Shown: positions 26,715 to 59,540, counted from the stretch's first letter. The stretch is DNA of 64,000 bases from Populus alba (GCF_005239225.2 NC_133292.1:13088988-13152987); one strand, 5' to 3'. Notes: generated by a model not told the origin, from the sequence alone. Numbers and translations: made by a program.

Positions 26715-27435
26715 AGGTGCAATAGAACTTTACCATGTAGTTTCGTTTGTAATCTCTTCTTTTTTTTTCTTTCTCCTCCCAATCAATTGAAAGTCCAAGT
26801 ACTTCAATGGTGCTCTGTGGATGAGGTTGATTTTGACCTTTTCAGTGCTTTAGAGATCGTGGAAGCTTTCAATTTATCTTATCTTGTACAGTGCACTTAT
26901 TGTCTTTAGATCTATACAAGGAAGCAATGATTTCTTCAATTTTAGGCAGATGCATGGCCAAAAGTTGTGTAACATGTTTAGAGAAATTGTTTTCCCAGCA
27001 TCTCTCAGCTGCACCATGAAATACATGCAGGATCTCTGAAGTGCATCGTTCATTGGTTTTTAGTGTCTTTATTTACAACACTGCATGTCTGTTCACTCTG
27101 TCCGGCTTCTTTCGAAATACTGCTTTATGCATACACAATCACAGGAAAATTAACAGATCAATCTTAAGCATTGATTACAGCCATAATGTAGTTAGATACA
27201 TAAGTGATGCTGCCCAAAAGGCAATGCTCCTTATGATGGGTTTGAAACTCGGATAATGATAAGTACAGCAGTTATCATGTTGATCATTTACCAGCAAAAT
27301 GACCGGTAAGGCAAGCAAGGATGAAGAAAAGCAGCATCAAGGACACTTTATTCCTCGATTTTCCTCGTTCCTTCATTTTCAGGCGTGCAAATTGTCTGTG
27401 GATCCATAAACTGTTTTTTAGATAAGCTGAAGCGT
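26715..27435 (+). other. FRS5 3' flank
   Basis: Probable 3' UTR to about 27000, then spacer up to the LINE remnant. No gene seen. Confidence 0.4.
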
Positions 27436-29510
27436 CTAGCTTCTTATAAGATGATCGTATAAGGTCAGATAGAAAACCGTAGGCGGGTCATTAATTCTCC
27501 AGCCATCCCTGTATAACGGATTCCTTCCGGGACCAAGATTCACCAACCATTCCGCTGCAAAATTCCCTTCTCCAAGAGCATGTGGAACTGTAACTGCCCA
27601 GCCCCATGTCAATGCATCCTTCACTCTAGAAACCAAAGCATAACTGGTGTCCACTGTGGAGTCCTGCTTCGTAATCATGTCGAGTACTAAACATGAGTCC
27701 GACTCCAGAAGTATCTTCAAGGACCAGGCAAGTTGTAATCCAGTTATTGCTGCCCACAGCTGCTGCATTGCCACGATTTCCTTTGCTGCACCCATCCATG
27801 CACATTTATTTTCACCTAGTCTAGGCGAGGGAGTGCACCTCCATCCAATTAACCTCACGTTTTTGTTCTGCAATAACACCTTCTCTTCATCTTTTGTTGC
27901 AGATACACTACCAGACACCATGCAGCGGGCTAGTATTAAACTCAGTGCTCTCACCAAAAATCCTCCGATTTCTAGCTTTCCACAGATACTTCAGCAACCA
28001 TGTTCCCATCTCTGAATTAAAAATAAAAGACCCTCCTGTACTGCGGCTATAGGGGTGAAGTCCATGTGCTACGTGCTACAAAGCAATCTCTCAACACATG
28101 CATGGTGTCCTCCCTGACTGAAGGGCAAATTAAGATGGCAGCAAGCATTATCAGTCAGATGCCTAGCTACTCTTTGATTATTAGTCGGCAATTTGTTATG
28201 AGCCACTAGCCACAAGAAGTTTCTGATTCTCTCAGGCCCTTTCCAACGCCAAATCAGCCTCCATATCGGTTCCACTGGGCTTCGGGAGGTAGCATCCCTC
28301 ACCTGAAACAAATATACAGATTTGGTTCTGCAATAACACCTTCTCTTCATCTTTTGTTGCAGATACACTACCAGACACCATGCAGCGGGCTAGTATTAAA
28401 CTCAGTGCTCTCACCAAAAATCCTCCGATTTCTAGCTTTCCACAGATACTTCAGCAACCATGTTCCCATCTCTGAATTAAAAATAAAAGACCCTCCTGTA
28501 CTGCGGCTATAGGGGTGAAGTCCATGTGCTACGTGCTACAAAGCAATCTCTCAACACATGCATGGTGTCCTCCCTGACTGAAGGGCAAATTAAGATGGCA
28601 GCAAGCATTATCAGTCAGATGCCTAGCTACTCTTTGATTATTAGTCGGCAATTTGTTATGAGCCACTAGCCACAAGAAGTTTCTGATTCTCTCAGGCCCT
28701 TTCCAACGCCAAATCAGCCTCCATATCGGTTCCACTGGGCTTCGGGAGGTAGCATCCCTCACCTGAAACAAATATACAGATTTGGTTGTGAATCGTCCAC
28801 TAGAAGATTGTCTCCAATACGATGCATCTTCCTCCAGTTCATTACTAGGAGGTGAATGGCTTGCTAAAACCAACACTATTTGCACCGGGAGAAGATGAGC
28901 AAAAAGCTCCCACTACATTGATTTCTCTCATTTACCATGTCCGCTACGGTCGCATTCCCCTCTGCTTCTGACAGTTCGTGAGTTGTATGATGACTTGGAG
29001 CCCCATACACGTCTTTCAATTCCAAAAGAGGACTTTCCTTCCATTCCCTGCAGGCCACATTGTTCCTGCCCTCACCTGCGATATAGATTGCTTAATTTCC
29101 ACAAAGGGCAATTTTTGCCCTTAGCCTTAGGATCAGATGTACATTCCTGTGACCAGCCATACGTGCATCGAAGAACACAAGTCCAAAGACCATTCATGTC
29201 ATTCATAATGCTCCACCCTAGTTTCATGAAAAAGGCCTTATTCATGCAATGCATATCTCGCATTCCTAACCCCCCTCCAATCTCGGCTGACATATTTTCT
29301 TCCACTTAATCAAGTGAACCTTCTTACTGCCTTCATAATCTGCCCAAATGAATCGACGACATATCTTCTCAATCTCATGGAAGATGGATTTTGGCAGTCA
29401 AATGGATTGCATCGGATTAAGTGGAACAGTCATGAGCACGGATTTGCAAAGAGTGATTCGGCCTGCAACTGCAAGTGATAGATTTTCACAGAGACTGCAA
29501 TTTTCAATCA
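27436..29510 (-). mobile_element. 5'-truncated non-LTR retrotransposon (LINE) remnant
   Basis: Read on the minus strand, the pieces lie in LINE order. First is the end of a reverse transcriptase (AGRITLCKSVL near 29450, then GGLGMRDMHCMNKAFFMKLGW near 29240). Next is a zf-RVT-type segment (IWRLIWRWKGPERIRNFLWL near 28700). Last is an RNase H-like domain (27957-27436, with LLESDSCLVLDMI and ALGEGNFAAEWL). The frame is broken by stops and shifts and the N-terminal half is missing, so the copy is dead. Part of the zf-RVT/RNase H region is tandemly duplicated. Confidence 0.8.
27865..28787. repeat. perfect ~460-bp tandem duplication inside the LINE remnant
   Basis: 27865-28327 and 28325-28787 read identically base for base as far as I compared, with a spacing of 460 bp and a 3-bp GTT overlap at the join. 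Identity inside an otherwise decayed LINE implies a recent duplication or an assembly artefact. Confidence 0.9.
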
Positions 29511-29960
29511 CAAACGTAGAAGAAGCAGAGCGGGTCAGAGTCGCCCTCGCTTCTTCAGAACGGGGGCCCATGTGAGTGTATGGGCTTTAGAAATATTAGA
29601 TCCGGACCAAGATGTAGTTTGAGAGGTTGAGTCCACTCCAGATATAAGGTACAGGCTCTGCTGGGCATGGGCTTTTTGTAAATCTTCCTCTCCTTGAAAT
29701 TAGAATTAGAAAGCGAAGATGCTCGAGGGATCTCGCCTGTCTTGCTACTCTCGATTGTTTAATTTCCTTTTGATATCTTTGTCAATTCAACGGTCAAAAG
29801 GGAAATAAAAGAGGAAAAGAAATTTAAGTGTTCAACTACACCTTTCCTTGGAATATAATCCACGACTGTCTCCTCAAACCTTCGACAACCTTCTTTTTCT
29901 TTCCTTTCCATTCAAGTACTGTACGGCAAACAATGAACTTGGTGTAATTACAGTTCCATA
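29511..29960. other. spacer between the LINE remnant and an AT-rich repeat
   Basis: No gene or repeat recognised. Confidence 0.35.
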
Positions 29961-29964
29961 ACCC

Positions 29965-30705
29965 AATCCACCAATTTTTTTAACTTTGAATTGTTGGATT
30001 GTCATTATCTCATATTAAAAATTACTTTTAGCTTCTTGATTTGTTTTATTTTTTTTGTTTTGTTAGATTATCATTATCTTATATCTCAGAATAAAAATTG
30101 GTTAAGTTAACTTTGATTACTTATTATTTTTTTTTTAAAAAAATAATTTTATCCTTTATTATTAAATTATTGCTATTGAACATGTTTTATTAAATATTAT
30201 TTAAAAATAAATACATGCACGATGGGTTTTTTCAAGTACAGGGTTATAAAGTGAACCTGAGTTAGCTTACATTTTCTTACTAAGATTTTTTTATTTAACT
30301 TTGGTATTTTTTTTGTCAAATGTTTCTTTTAGACGTATGATTTTTTCATTGATTTTTTATGGGTTTTTTTTTTAATTTCTTCGTTTTGAATGAAACAATT
30401 TTCCCTTTAACTTTGTTATTTTTTTTATTTTCTTTTTATTTAGTTATTACGATAACATAGGTTAGTAAAGTTATCTCAAGTTAGCTTGGGGCTTTTTTGA
30501 AGCTTTTTTTTTTTTTTATGTGTTGAACTTTGTTTTGTTTGTTAGGTGTTTTTTTTGAAATTTTATTTTGTCATTTTATATTATGAGTTTTGAGTTTATC
30601 AAGTTAGATCGAGTTGTTTTAATCTTATATCATACTTTGATAAATTTAACATGATTTATTTCGGGTGACGGTGGATTGAATATTATTTTTTTACCTTGAA
30701 AAAAT
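29965..30705. repeat. dispersed AT-rich repeat, copy 1
   Basis: Shares an ordered set of words with 34800-35665: GTTAG(A/G)TTAT..ATATCTC(A/G)GA, GTTTTATTAAATATTATTTA, TTAGGTTATTACGATAA-like, and a final TTGAATATTATTTTTT..TTGAAAAAAT. The two copies are diverged and have no coding capacity or delimited ends. Confidence 0.55.
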
Positions 30706-31018
30706 GTGGACATGCCAGCAGCGGAGCACGGGTCGCCAGCCCTGATGGATGCTAAAACTGCTCCTTGTGTTGCCGTTTTGACTGGTTAGACCACACATGC
30801 TTTGTTTAACCGCGGGCCCGCGGCGTTCCAGTATGATTTGTGGTGTTTGTTAAGATGAGTTGCTAGGTGGGCAGTAAAGATCATATGAACAGGAAGGCGG
30901 TGGATATCTTGGAATCACTGCTACGTGTGGCAGTTGCTGTACGTTTTGGAAATGCCAGCCCAGCCCACCCCAGCCCAGCCTGAAAGGTTTAATCGAGAGG
31001 GAGATCATGGAGGGTGAT

Positions 31019-31051
<33 letters not shown>

Positions 31052-32140
31052 GAAGGGATTGGGGCTGCACAAGCATTGCAGAGCACATGGTCGGTTGGTG
31101 TATAATTGAAGGGAAGGGGAAGAGAAAGGATGTTATTGTAATGAGCAGTCTGAATGCATTTGCCACAACAAAATTCTTGTTCTTATACTCTAATGTTGTG
31201 AAAGATCTTTTCAGATATGGTCGGCATTGTTTTTCTTTTCCCTTTCCACTCCATCCGCCTCAAGTCAAACCGGACCCGTTGGCTTCGGGCACCGCCTGTT
31301 CCATTATCGATCCACCCCTGCTAGCCCACCTTGTGCAGTGCTCGATCCGGGGTGCCTCTGTCTAGGGGCACAAGCTTGTACACATGACCATTATCTGAAA
31401 ATATAAGCAAAAATGAAATTGATCTCGAACAATATGTATCTAAGAACTGCGGATATCATTTGCCATGTTTTTCTTTTTTTAAGAATCACATCGACTTAAT
31501 CTTGTGAGTCTGAATCTTGATCAACACAAATGGATGCAAACAAACTAAGTAGCACGGAGCAATTTGAGCTTGGCACCGCACTTCAAATATCATTCCTATG
31601 TCAGGATTTAATCATTAGAAGGTTGACGAGAGGGTAGGAGCCTTGCTGGGTTGGACCAAGTTGTAGTTGACCCCCAAAAAACACCTTCATTGGAGATGTT
31701 TATGTATGAAAAGATCGACTTATAAAGTCAAGTTGTTTTCCATGCATGATCTCTCTGTTCAATAAATTAAGTTGCCTTGTATATATTGTTTCGAATGAAT
31801 GAAATCAAACCCTCCATGCTCGTATTTACCATTGATAAACATAGAAGATCAGAAAAATTCACGATGACTACTATACAAACACATTAGCATAATATTAAAA
31901 GATTACAAGGAGCACAAGACTGGGTGGCTAAGAGAGAATGGGGGGTCGGCGCCAACCCCGCCGTATTCCGATATTATCTGGAAGGAACACACTTACTCAT
32001 GCACTGCTAATTAATTTATTAATCTATGAATGAATTGATGAATCGATCTAATATACATGTATTGATTATGTATATGATAACGCGTGGACTTCTTAGAAGT
32101 CTTCAATTCAAACCCCTTTCTTTTTTTGTAGTGTTCTTAC
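30706..32140. other. intergenic spacer
   Basis: Contains an AAT microsatellite at 31020-31050. Short open frames show no recognisable family. Confidence 0.4.
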
Positions 32141-32148
32141 CACTTGCC

Positions 32149-32157
32149 TATATATAT
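32149..32157 (+). promoter_or_regulatory. probable TATA box of the RING-H2 gene
   Basis: TATATATAT lies 137 bp upstream of the start codon used for the RING-H2 frame. Confidence 0.4.
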
Positions 32158-32285
32158 GTACAGAATGGTTCCCTCCCTGCAGATGTAAACTCTGATCAAT
32201 AAGCTGCAACACATGCACAAAACAACCATTCAATAAGAGGGGGCGAAAAGAGAGAGTAGCAGTTGAGGAAGGTGCAGGCAGCGAT

Positions 32286-32684
32286 ATGATTCCAGTTATG
32301 ATGTATTCTCGCCAGTCTTCAGGCATTTGTATGGCTACCGTTATATTTTACACATGCGTTCTCATTCCGCTCCGTCAAATCAAACAGACTCTTTTCAGTA
32401 TCATAGCACTACTCGTGAGCAGCAGCAGGCTTGAGCCAGCAGAGATTGAGTACTGTTGCGACTGTAGGAGGCCTCCGCAGCAGCTTCTGCCAGTGCCCTC
32501 CAGGTTTGAAAAGTTGCAGGAGAAGGATGTTTGCTGCTCCATTTGCCTGATGGAGTTGGAGAAAGAAGATGAGGCGAGCCAACTCTCAAGGTGTATGCAC
32601 GTCTTCCATATGGATTGCATTGAGAAATGGATACAGCGTGATCACTTCACCTGCCCACTCTGCCGGACCTCCATAGATCATTAA
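32286..32684 (+). CDS. small RING-H2 finger protein, probable E3 ubiquitin ligase
   Basis: A single-exon 132-aa frame. A hydrophobic N-terminal stretch (~14-45) could anchor it in a membrane. A complete C3H2C3 RING lies near the C-terminus: C84, C87, C103, H105, H108, C111, C123, C126, with the usual Trp before the last pair (EKWIQRDHFTCPLC). Such proteins bind an E2 and transfer ubiquitin; the substrate is unknown. It resembles short RHA/ATL-like plant proteins, but the GLD box of ATLs is not seen. A TATA box 137 bp upstream supports the start. An upstream exon cannot be excluded. Confidence 0.75.
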   Translation: MIPVMMYSRQSSGICMATVIFYTCVLIPLRQIKQTLFSIIALLVSSSRLEPAEIEYCCDCRRPPQQLLPVPSRFEKLQEKDVCCSICLMELEKEDEASQLSRCMHVFHMDCIEKWIQRDHFTCPLCRTSIDH

Positions 32685-34799
32685 CTTCTAGCTATCAATA
32701 CTTGTTTCGTTTGTTTGTTTAATTAGTTTCTTGCCCAAATTTTTGGTCCATGCAGTAATTGTACGTCTAATTTGATCATTTTGATTTGATTTCAACGCGT
32801 AAAGTCTTACTTTCAGATATACGTACAGTCTGATTAGTATGATCCTGCACTTGCACAGCCTGTTGTACATTTATGGAAACGGAAAAAAAATAGATACCAG
32901 CAAGAACACTCTGCTCCAATTAACTGCGTGGTCGCAACACCAGACCAAACAAACAAACAAATAAAAGAAAAGGCCAAGCCAAGTCAATGGCAAGGTCATA
33001 AAAAATCAGACAGATAGATACATCTTTTAAATTTGTATCCTGGGGATCAAACGTAGTATGTTGACATTTTTTTTTTCTTTTTTTGTATGATAATATAACG
33101 AGACAAACAAAAACTAGAAATCAAGTACAGGCAATCTGAAGAAACGAAATTTAGATTAATGTTTCAGCTGAGCAGAAGCTAGGCGAAGGGCAGCTGAACT
33201 CTCATCTTGTAGAGCATAGAGTGCACAATGGAGCCCTGCTGGCATGCACAAATGTTACCAGGCACCAGCCATGATCTCTCTCCCTCTAGCCCTCTCTGTT
33301 TTATTTATTTATTTATTATTATTATTATTATTCCTGTTCTCCTGCAGAGGGTAGAGGTACTTAAGGAGTTTTACCAAAAAAAAAACACAAACTAAATGAG
33401 CTTAGTTATTTACCATGCTTTGTAAGTGAAAATATTATGGATTCACACGGTTTATTAACCGTTTTACCTTTTATTGCACTCACTAATTGTCTTAGCAAGG
33501 GAGAAAGTAGTATTTTTTATAGAATTCAAATGTCTTTTGAAAATTGACAGGGAACAACGTAGTTGTTGTGAGTTTTTTTATGCGCAGTAAAAGTACTATG
33601 TTGTCTTTGGAAGTTAAAAAAAATTGGCCTTTGGTTCAGGGATTCTGTGTCTTTACAAATTAATTTGTACAATTGAATAATATTTGTACCATTCAAGTTT
33701 AATGGTATCTTTGAAATTGTGATTGTGAAAGATGGTTTAAAGTGTTTTCACTAAAAAATATATTAAAATAAAATTATTAATGTTTTTAAAAATTATGTTT
33801 AATATCAGCATGTTAAAATGATCTAAAAACATAAAAAAAAATTATTTTAAGTAAAAATGTTTTTTTTAAAATTTGAAGGAACACTATTTACACCACGTTC
33901 TTAAATTGGCCTTTAGAAGATGAGTTTTTTTTTGTCTTTGCATATTTTATATCCAGTAAAATTTCATGTTTACCTTTTGACTTTGAAAAGTCTAAGGCTG
34001 CATTAGAAATGTATTTTCATAATTAAATCATTGTTTTTTTCATAATATTTATATGCCCTTAAAACTTTTTTAGTAATTTGTATTATTATAATATTAATAA
34101 ATCAATAAAATAAGCCTATACATATCACACATGCATCATTGCCCCCCGCACCATTCTGGTGGAGCATGGGGGCAATTACAATGGTCATAAAAGGTTAATT
34201 GCCTACTCACTTGACATCGAAGATGGCAACATTTTTGTTAGGGTGAAGTGTTTTGTAATCCAAGCGGCGGTTCAAAGATTATTAGTCTTTTTACTCCTCT
34301 CCTTTGTTTTCTTCTTATAGGCTTTAGTATTCATGCAGAGCTTTTAAAAATTTAATTGTATCCTCAAGTTTGTATTTATTTTGGTTTTGGTCCTCATTCT
34401 TTTAATTTCTATTTTTTTTTAGATTTGATGCTTCTTTAAGTTTATTTTGTTTTTAATTTCATCTCTCATCGTGTAATCTTATCAGATATTTTTTTTCAAT
34501 CTAGTTCTCATTTTTTTTTTTTTTTTATCCTATGCATTATTATTTTTTATTTTGTCCTTGGGAATTTAATTTAATTTTATTTGGTTTCTAATTTTGGTCC
34601 TCATTTTTTATTGCTCTTTTGTTTATCCTTTTCTTCATTTATTTTGTTTTTCAATTTAATCCCTTATTAGTTTCTTTCAATTATTTTTTGTGCATGGTTT
34701 AGTTCTTAATGTTTTGATTTTAATTTTTAATTTTTTGATGATTTGGAATTCTTCTTTGTAATTTTTTTTGTGTTTGTCTTTTACAGGGTAATCTCAATT
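32685..34799. other. intergenic spacer
   Basis: Holds (TTTA)n(TTA)n at 33301-33332 and, at about 33730-33870, one copy of an AT-rich MITE-like family (GTGTTTTCACTAAAAAATAT, CATGTTAAAATGATCT). No gene seen. Confidence 0.4.
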
Positions 34800-35665
34800 T
34801 CATGATCCAGTCCACCAGTTTCAATGATGAATCAGATTCAAGTTCGGTCTTTTTTAAAGTCCTTTTTATTTTTTTCATTTAACATTGAATTATTGGGCTT
34901 TAAGCTTCTATTTTACTTTTTGTTAGGTTATTCCTACCACATATCTCGGATCGTAAATTCGTTGAGTTAACCTGGATTGACTCGGTTTTTTTAATTGATT
35001 TTTTTTTAATTTAATTTTTTATCATTGAATTATTGACCCTTGAACGTGTTTTATTAAATATTATTTAAAAACAACTACACGCATCAACACGCGATGAGTT
35101 ATCTTGAGTGCAAGGTGATCAAGTTAACCAGAGTTAACTTGTTTATTTAACTTATGTTTTTTTTTTCTTGCTAGGTGTTTCTTTTAGAAGTCTAATTTTT
35201 TTTCCTTGATTTTTTTATGAAGGTTTTTTTTTTCAATTTCATCTTTTTGCATGGAATAATTTTCCCTTAAGCTTTGTTATTTTTTCACTTTTCTTTTTGT
35301 TAGGTTATTACGATAAAAGATTGGTAAAGTTAATCCAAGTTAACTCAAGTTTTTTTAAAAACTTTTTTATTGAACTTTTTTTTTTCAAGTACTTGTTTTG
35401 AGTTTTATTTTTTTTAATCTTGATCTTATATTGCAGGTTGTGGATTGTCAAGCTAGGCTTAGTTAACTCGGATTTTCTTATTCAACATTTTTTTTTTTTT
35501 TTATCTTTGACATTAAGTTATTAGGTTTTGAACCTTATAATTTTTTTTTTCTTTCCTTTTTATGGGTTGTTTCAATCTTATAGCCTGGGTGACGCATTAG
35601 TAAATTTAACCCAATTGTTCTCAAATTATCATCATTTGAATATTATTTTTTGTGTTGAAAAAATT
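34800..35665. repeat. dispersed AT-rich repeat, copy 2
   Basis: Diverged relative of 29965-30705: the same ordered motifs, including GTTTTATTAAATATTATTTA and the closing TTGAATATTATTTTTTGTG..TTGAAAAAAT. It also carries repeated GAGTTAACC(T/C)-type words. Confidence 0.55.
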
Positions 35666-36550
35666 TAAATTGGTTTTACAATCTAGTTAGAACACGAGCC
35701 CAACCAGGTTGATTAGGCCCCTCTCTCTTGGGCTTCGTCCAGCAAACCATTATCCTTGACTCGTGTCCGTCAGCTTACTATAAAATTTGGAATCCCCCCT
35801 AGGAGCCCTCTTCAGAGGGTGCGTGCAAATTCGTGGAGGACCACCTCATTGTAGAACTCGAAACCAATTAGACAAGCCATTAAACAAAGTAAGAACAAGA
35901 CTCAGGAGGTCATTCATGTCATTGAGACAGTTTCATAAGTACTTTGACAAGGTTTATAAGAAACCCTACACTAATGGAGGGTTTACGACATATCACCTGG
36001 GCAAAATGAGAAAAGATAAAACCCAAAAAGAGCATTATATACTTGCTAGCTTTTACTAAACAAAATATCAATACCACAGCTAGATGCATCTAATTTCATT
36101 GAAATTGGTTGCCTACAACAGTCCTCCACCGTTACACAACGTCGACCACCCAAATCCTACTTCATCTGGCTAATTTTATCCATAATCTAGTCATCTTCGC
36201 TTCATAATCCCTTGCTGTTACTATCTTCAAAGGACAGAGAGGACCACCTCCACAACATCTCATTTACAAAGTTGTTCTCCTGCACAATTGACTCACAAGA
36301 ATGAACAAATATATATGAGAGAAAATCCCAGTATATATATGTGTGTGTGTGTGTTAAAGCACCACTCTGTGAGGTCTCCAATGCAAGACCTGCATAAGAA
36401 AGCAATTTTCAACAGCTGCGTAAACTGGACAAAGGCATTTCAATGTGTGGATAGATATCTCCATTTGATGGCACAAAAAAGGGTTCCATGAATTGGCAGT
36501 AGGGAGAATTACTTCTGCTCTGAATTGATAACAAAAGTTTGTTTCAACCT
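35666..36550. other. spacer and PHOT2 3' flank
   Basis: An unassigned plus-strand open frame at 35787-36059 has no recognisable family. A TG microsatellite lies at about 36340. The part near 36550 is probably PHOT2 3' UTR (minus strand). Confidence 0.35.
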
Positions 36551-55514
<18,964 letters not shown>

Positions 55515-56514
55515 ATTTAGACTTCTGATCTCGATAAATCACCTATATGGCAACATCATGGAGAAATTAAGACAAGTCGGGTACATTTAATGCCGAAACA
55601 ATTGAGCAGGAGATTAAGGAGGCAGAGATGAGAGCACAGTATCAAATATTGGACCTAAAAAAAAAGAAAAGAAACAGAGAAAGGCATGCAGCAGCAGCAG
55701 CTGCAGCTTAGAGCAGAAGAATTAATTGAGACCGTTCTCGCGTGCGTACGGTTCAGATCAGCAACAGTAGTAAGGAATTAGACTTCAAGAGTAGCAAGCT
55801 AGCTCTTCTAGCTGGAAATGAATCAGCCATAACAGCTCGCTCATCAATTAATTCACAGAAACAACGATCAGTACGCGGCGAAGGCGGGTATATAAGGTTT
55901 TTGATTTTGGTAAATATCAAGCTGCTAGCTAGCTACCTTGCCGATCCCTGCAGTCACCGTTAAAGTAGTATATAAGACGGCGTGCGTGCAGTAAATGAAG
56001 GAATAGTTTCTTCCTTGTTTTGGATTCAATTGGAAGAAAAATCATGAGGTGGGGGTGGGAATCAGATAACGTTTCATTTTGCGCCATAAATTTAAATGTA
56101 CCCAACGATCTTGACCCCTTACTAAAATTCAAAAATAAATATCTCTTTGTTTATTGTGACTTGTAATAAAGAAGTGACGGTTTTGCTTTTTAAAAAACTC
56201 TCATTTAAATGTTTTTTTAGAGATAAAATGATTTTTTTTTCTTGGTTTATTTGTTATTTAGAATGGTTAAGAGGTGTCTTGATCTTTTCATTAATCTTTT
56301 CTGCCATTCAATAATTTTGTTGCCCTTAAAAGTAAATGATTAATTAACTATAGTTTAGGGTTTTCTTTTAGCATTTCATATTTTTAGTTAGAGTGTAATT
56401 ATTCTATTATCCTTGTATTCAAAATTCTAAAGGCTTGACTTGAAAGGTTAATTTGTAATTGTACAACGATTTTTTTTGTAATTATGCTTGGGTTCTAAGT
56501 GTAGGGTGGTGTTT

Positions 56515-56549
<35 letters not shown>

Positions 56550-57000
56550 CCTAGTTAAAGGTTATTGGGGCATCGTGTATAGCTGAATGCAGTGGTCAAA
56601 AAATAATTATGCCGCATTATTTGATTTGTTAGAGCCTTCTCTTCTTTTCTATGTAGCGAGTATACTCATTAGATCTCTAGAAAGTCGTCGACATCCTTTT
56701 ATATATATATTTCTCTCTTTCCTCTTATAAAATTATGTTTGGCCTTCCACAGTTCCATATCAACCCTTCAAGCTTATTTTCTTTTGATTTTGTCCCTAAT
56801 TTTTTTTATATATCTATTTGTTTTGTTTCAATTCATTTCTCAAATATTTTTTTTTTGTTTCAATTGCATCCTCCTTTAAATTTTTTTGTTTATCAAATTT
56901 GGTCCTCATTCTTTTGATTTAATTTTTTATTTTGTTAATCAATTTGTTGTTGGTGTTTTAGATTCCATCATTTTAGTTTTGATTTTTTAGTTTGACCCTT
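55515..57000. other. PHOT2 5' flank
   Basis: Probable leader and promoter of PHOT2 (minus strand) in 55515-56100, where TATA-like words occur near 55888 and 55968 but cannot be assigned. An AT microsatellite lies at 56519-56545. The rest is AT-rich. Confidence 0.35.
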
Positions 57001-59540
57001 TCTCTTTTGTTAAAGTTTATTTGTTTTTAATTTGATTATTCAATTCTAATTTGTATATATAATATTTTTTGATCCAATCCTTCTACTTTTGATTTCTTTT
57101 TTTTTTCCTTGATTTTTTTATCAAAGTTTTTATAATTTTTAATTTTATCCTTCAAATAAAATTTATGATTTTTTCAGTAATAATAATAATATTAATTTCA
57201 ACGTGGTCCTTCTTCTTTTGATTTCTTATATGTTTCCTTTTCCCCTAAAATTTTTATGGTTTATAATTTTATTCTTCAAATCAAATTTATGATTTTTATT
57301 ATTTCAATAACAATAACATTAACAATAACAATGATAATAATAATACTAATAATGATAATTGTAATGATTGTAGTAATAATAATAATAACAATGATACTAA
57401 CAATAATATTAATAATACTATTAAAAGTCATAAAAATGCTAATAATAATTGTAATAATAATAGTTTATTATGATAATAATAGTGGTGATTATGACGATAA
57501 TTTAAATTTTGATATATTAAAAAAATAAAACTTGGGCCATACAACACTAGGTATTTTAGAATAAAAGGTCTAGATTTTGAGTTAAAATCACCCGGGTTAA
57601 CAGTTAATTGTTTTTTTCTATATAAAAGAAATATTTTTTGATAGTACAAGAACATTATCGTCCAAACTCATTAAATCCGTCTAATTAATTCATTGAATTT
57701 GGATGATAAATTTAATTCTTCTTTTCAGTTTGTCATTCACGTCAAGAAAAAATCAAGCATGGAATAATTTAAAACGATAGAAATCAGAATCAATGGATTA
57801 AAATGATGGAAATTAATTCAAACAGCGGTTTTAATCCTATTTCTCCTGTATGGACAGAGGGTGAGGAATCAAATCTCAGCAGAGTTATATATGAATAGTT
57901 ACAGCCCCTTACTCTGTGAATGTAATGTTCACCTTAGGTTCCGGTTAGGTTTCCGATTTCCCGCGTTCTTTCTTCCTCACTTTCAAATAATCTATTTTGA
58001 TGGCACGATTGGAATTACCCGCAACACGCGGTACGGTGAGGAGCACCTGTACATATTCTCGCAGATATATCGCCACAAAAAAAGGACCAGGATCGATGAG
58101 GATTGACCAAGACCGAAGCTCCCTAGCTCAAACTCAGATCCTGGCTTCCACTGCTTTGCTCATTGGGTAGGCTCTGCCTTTCTGATTTGAGCATTAAGTC
58201 AATACAAAGTGTTGTTGGTCTTATGGCTTCAAACAACCTAAGCCAAGTATGTCCTATCAAGCAGGGAGCTACCCCTAACATCTTTTAACAACCATCTGCC
58301 TAACCAACGTTACTTCCTTAAGCCAGTATTTTATACGGGATACACCCACATTGTCTATGTGATTAGTAGCACATCGCATGCGAAAAAAAAAAAAAAGAAA
58401 AAAGAAAAAAAGAAAAAGAAAGAGAGATGTAGAGGCGATTTGGTAGCTTCCATTTTTTAAATTATTTTTCATATTAAAAACATTCAAATATTTTAAAATG
58501 ATTTTAATATAATAATATTACAAAAAACATAATTAATATATTTTTTTAAAAAATTATAATAATTCATCGATACTCTAGCGGCTTTACCCAAAGTCGTGTG
58601 GTAACCATGTCCCCCCTTTAAATGATGCTGATAATCTGACAGGGAGTCACTCTTTGTGCTCTTTTCTCCCTTTCATACATAAAAAGATATACACCCACGC
58701 AACGAAACCTGGATGGTGAATGAATTGCCCTTTACATGTTAGGTATACATGAATGCAATTTCAGGACACGATTAAACATATCAAATTCTAAAATTTTTCT
58801 GATACTCAAGAAAGTTTATTCATTTTTTCACTTAATAAATTAACTCGAAAATACCTGTATTATCCAATTAAAAAATAAACATACTTATTTTTTTCTTATA
58901 TTTATTGATGTTACAACAATAGGACCAATTTAATTCAGCCATATCAATGTAAACAATACAATCACACACTCGATTATTATATTACTATAATTAATTAAGT
59001 TCTCACAACCAAAAGAAAAAGAAAAAGGTTCTCATAAAAAAATCACCAGTATTCTATGACAGAACTCTTAAATGAGTCATCAAGGCTCAAAGAGGAGAGG
59101 CAAACTCTCTGGAAAAGTGGGCAGGCCCAATATTGATGGCAGAATGAAGCTGTTAGGCCCATTGAAGCATCGGTGAAGCTGTAAGGCCCGTCTCGGCAGG
59201 GACGTTATCGATTCTTGAAAACTTGAAAGAAATCATAATTAAAGGAAGGCAGCTTGATTGAAAGTTAGAAGCACAAAGAGCAGATGAGAAGCAGCGTTAC
59301 ATTATATGCTTTTTTTGTCTTCTGAAAATTAAAGGGGAGGTGGTTCTTCTCCGTTGCAGCAGAAAGACCCTCAAGTTTTCCCTTTCCTATTTTAAGCTGG
59401 CGTTAAATTCAGTTCAAGGTACGGAAAGGGATTCTTCCTTCATTCTGATATTAGTTTTTAATTAATGTATGCTACCGCTTCTGCTTCTTCCTTTTTTTAG
59501 GTTTTTTTTTTTTGTGATTTTCTTTAAATTCGCTGCATAC

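Noticed and set aside
57256..57528. 90-codon open frame rich in Ile
   Set aside because: It is translation of a low-complexity AATAAT/AACAAT tract.
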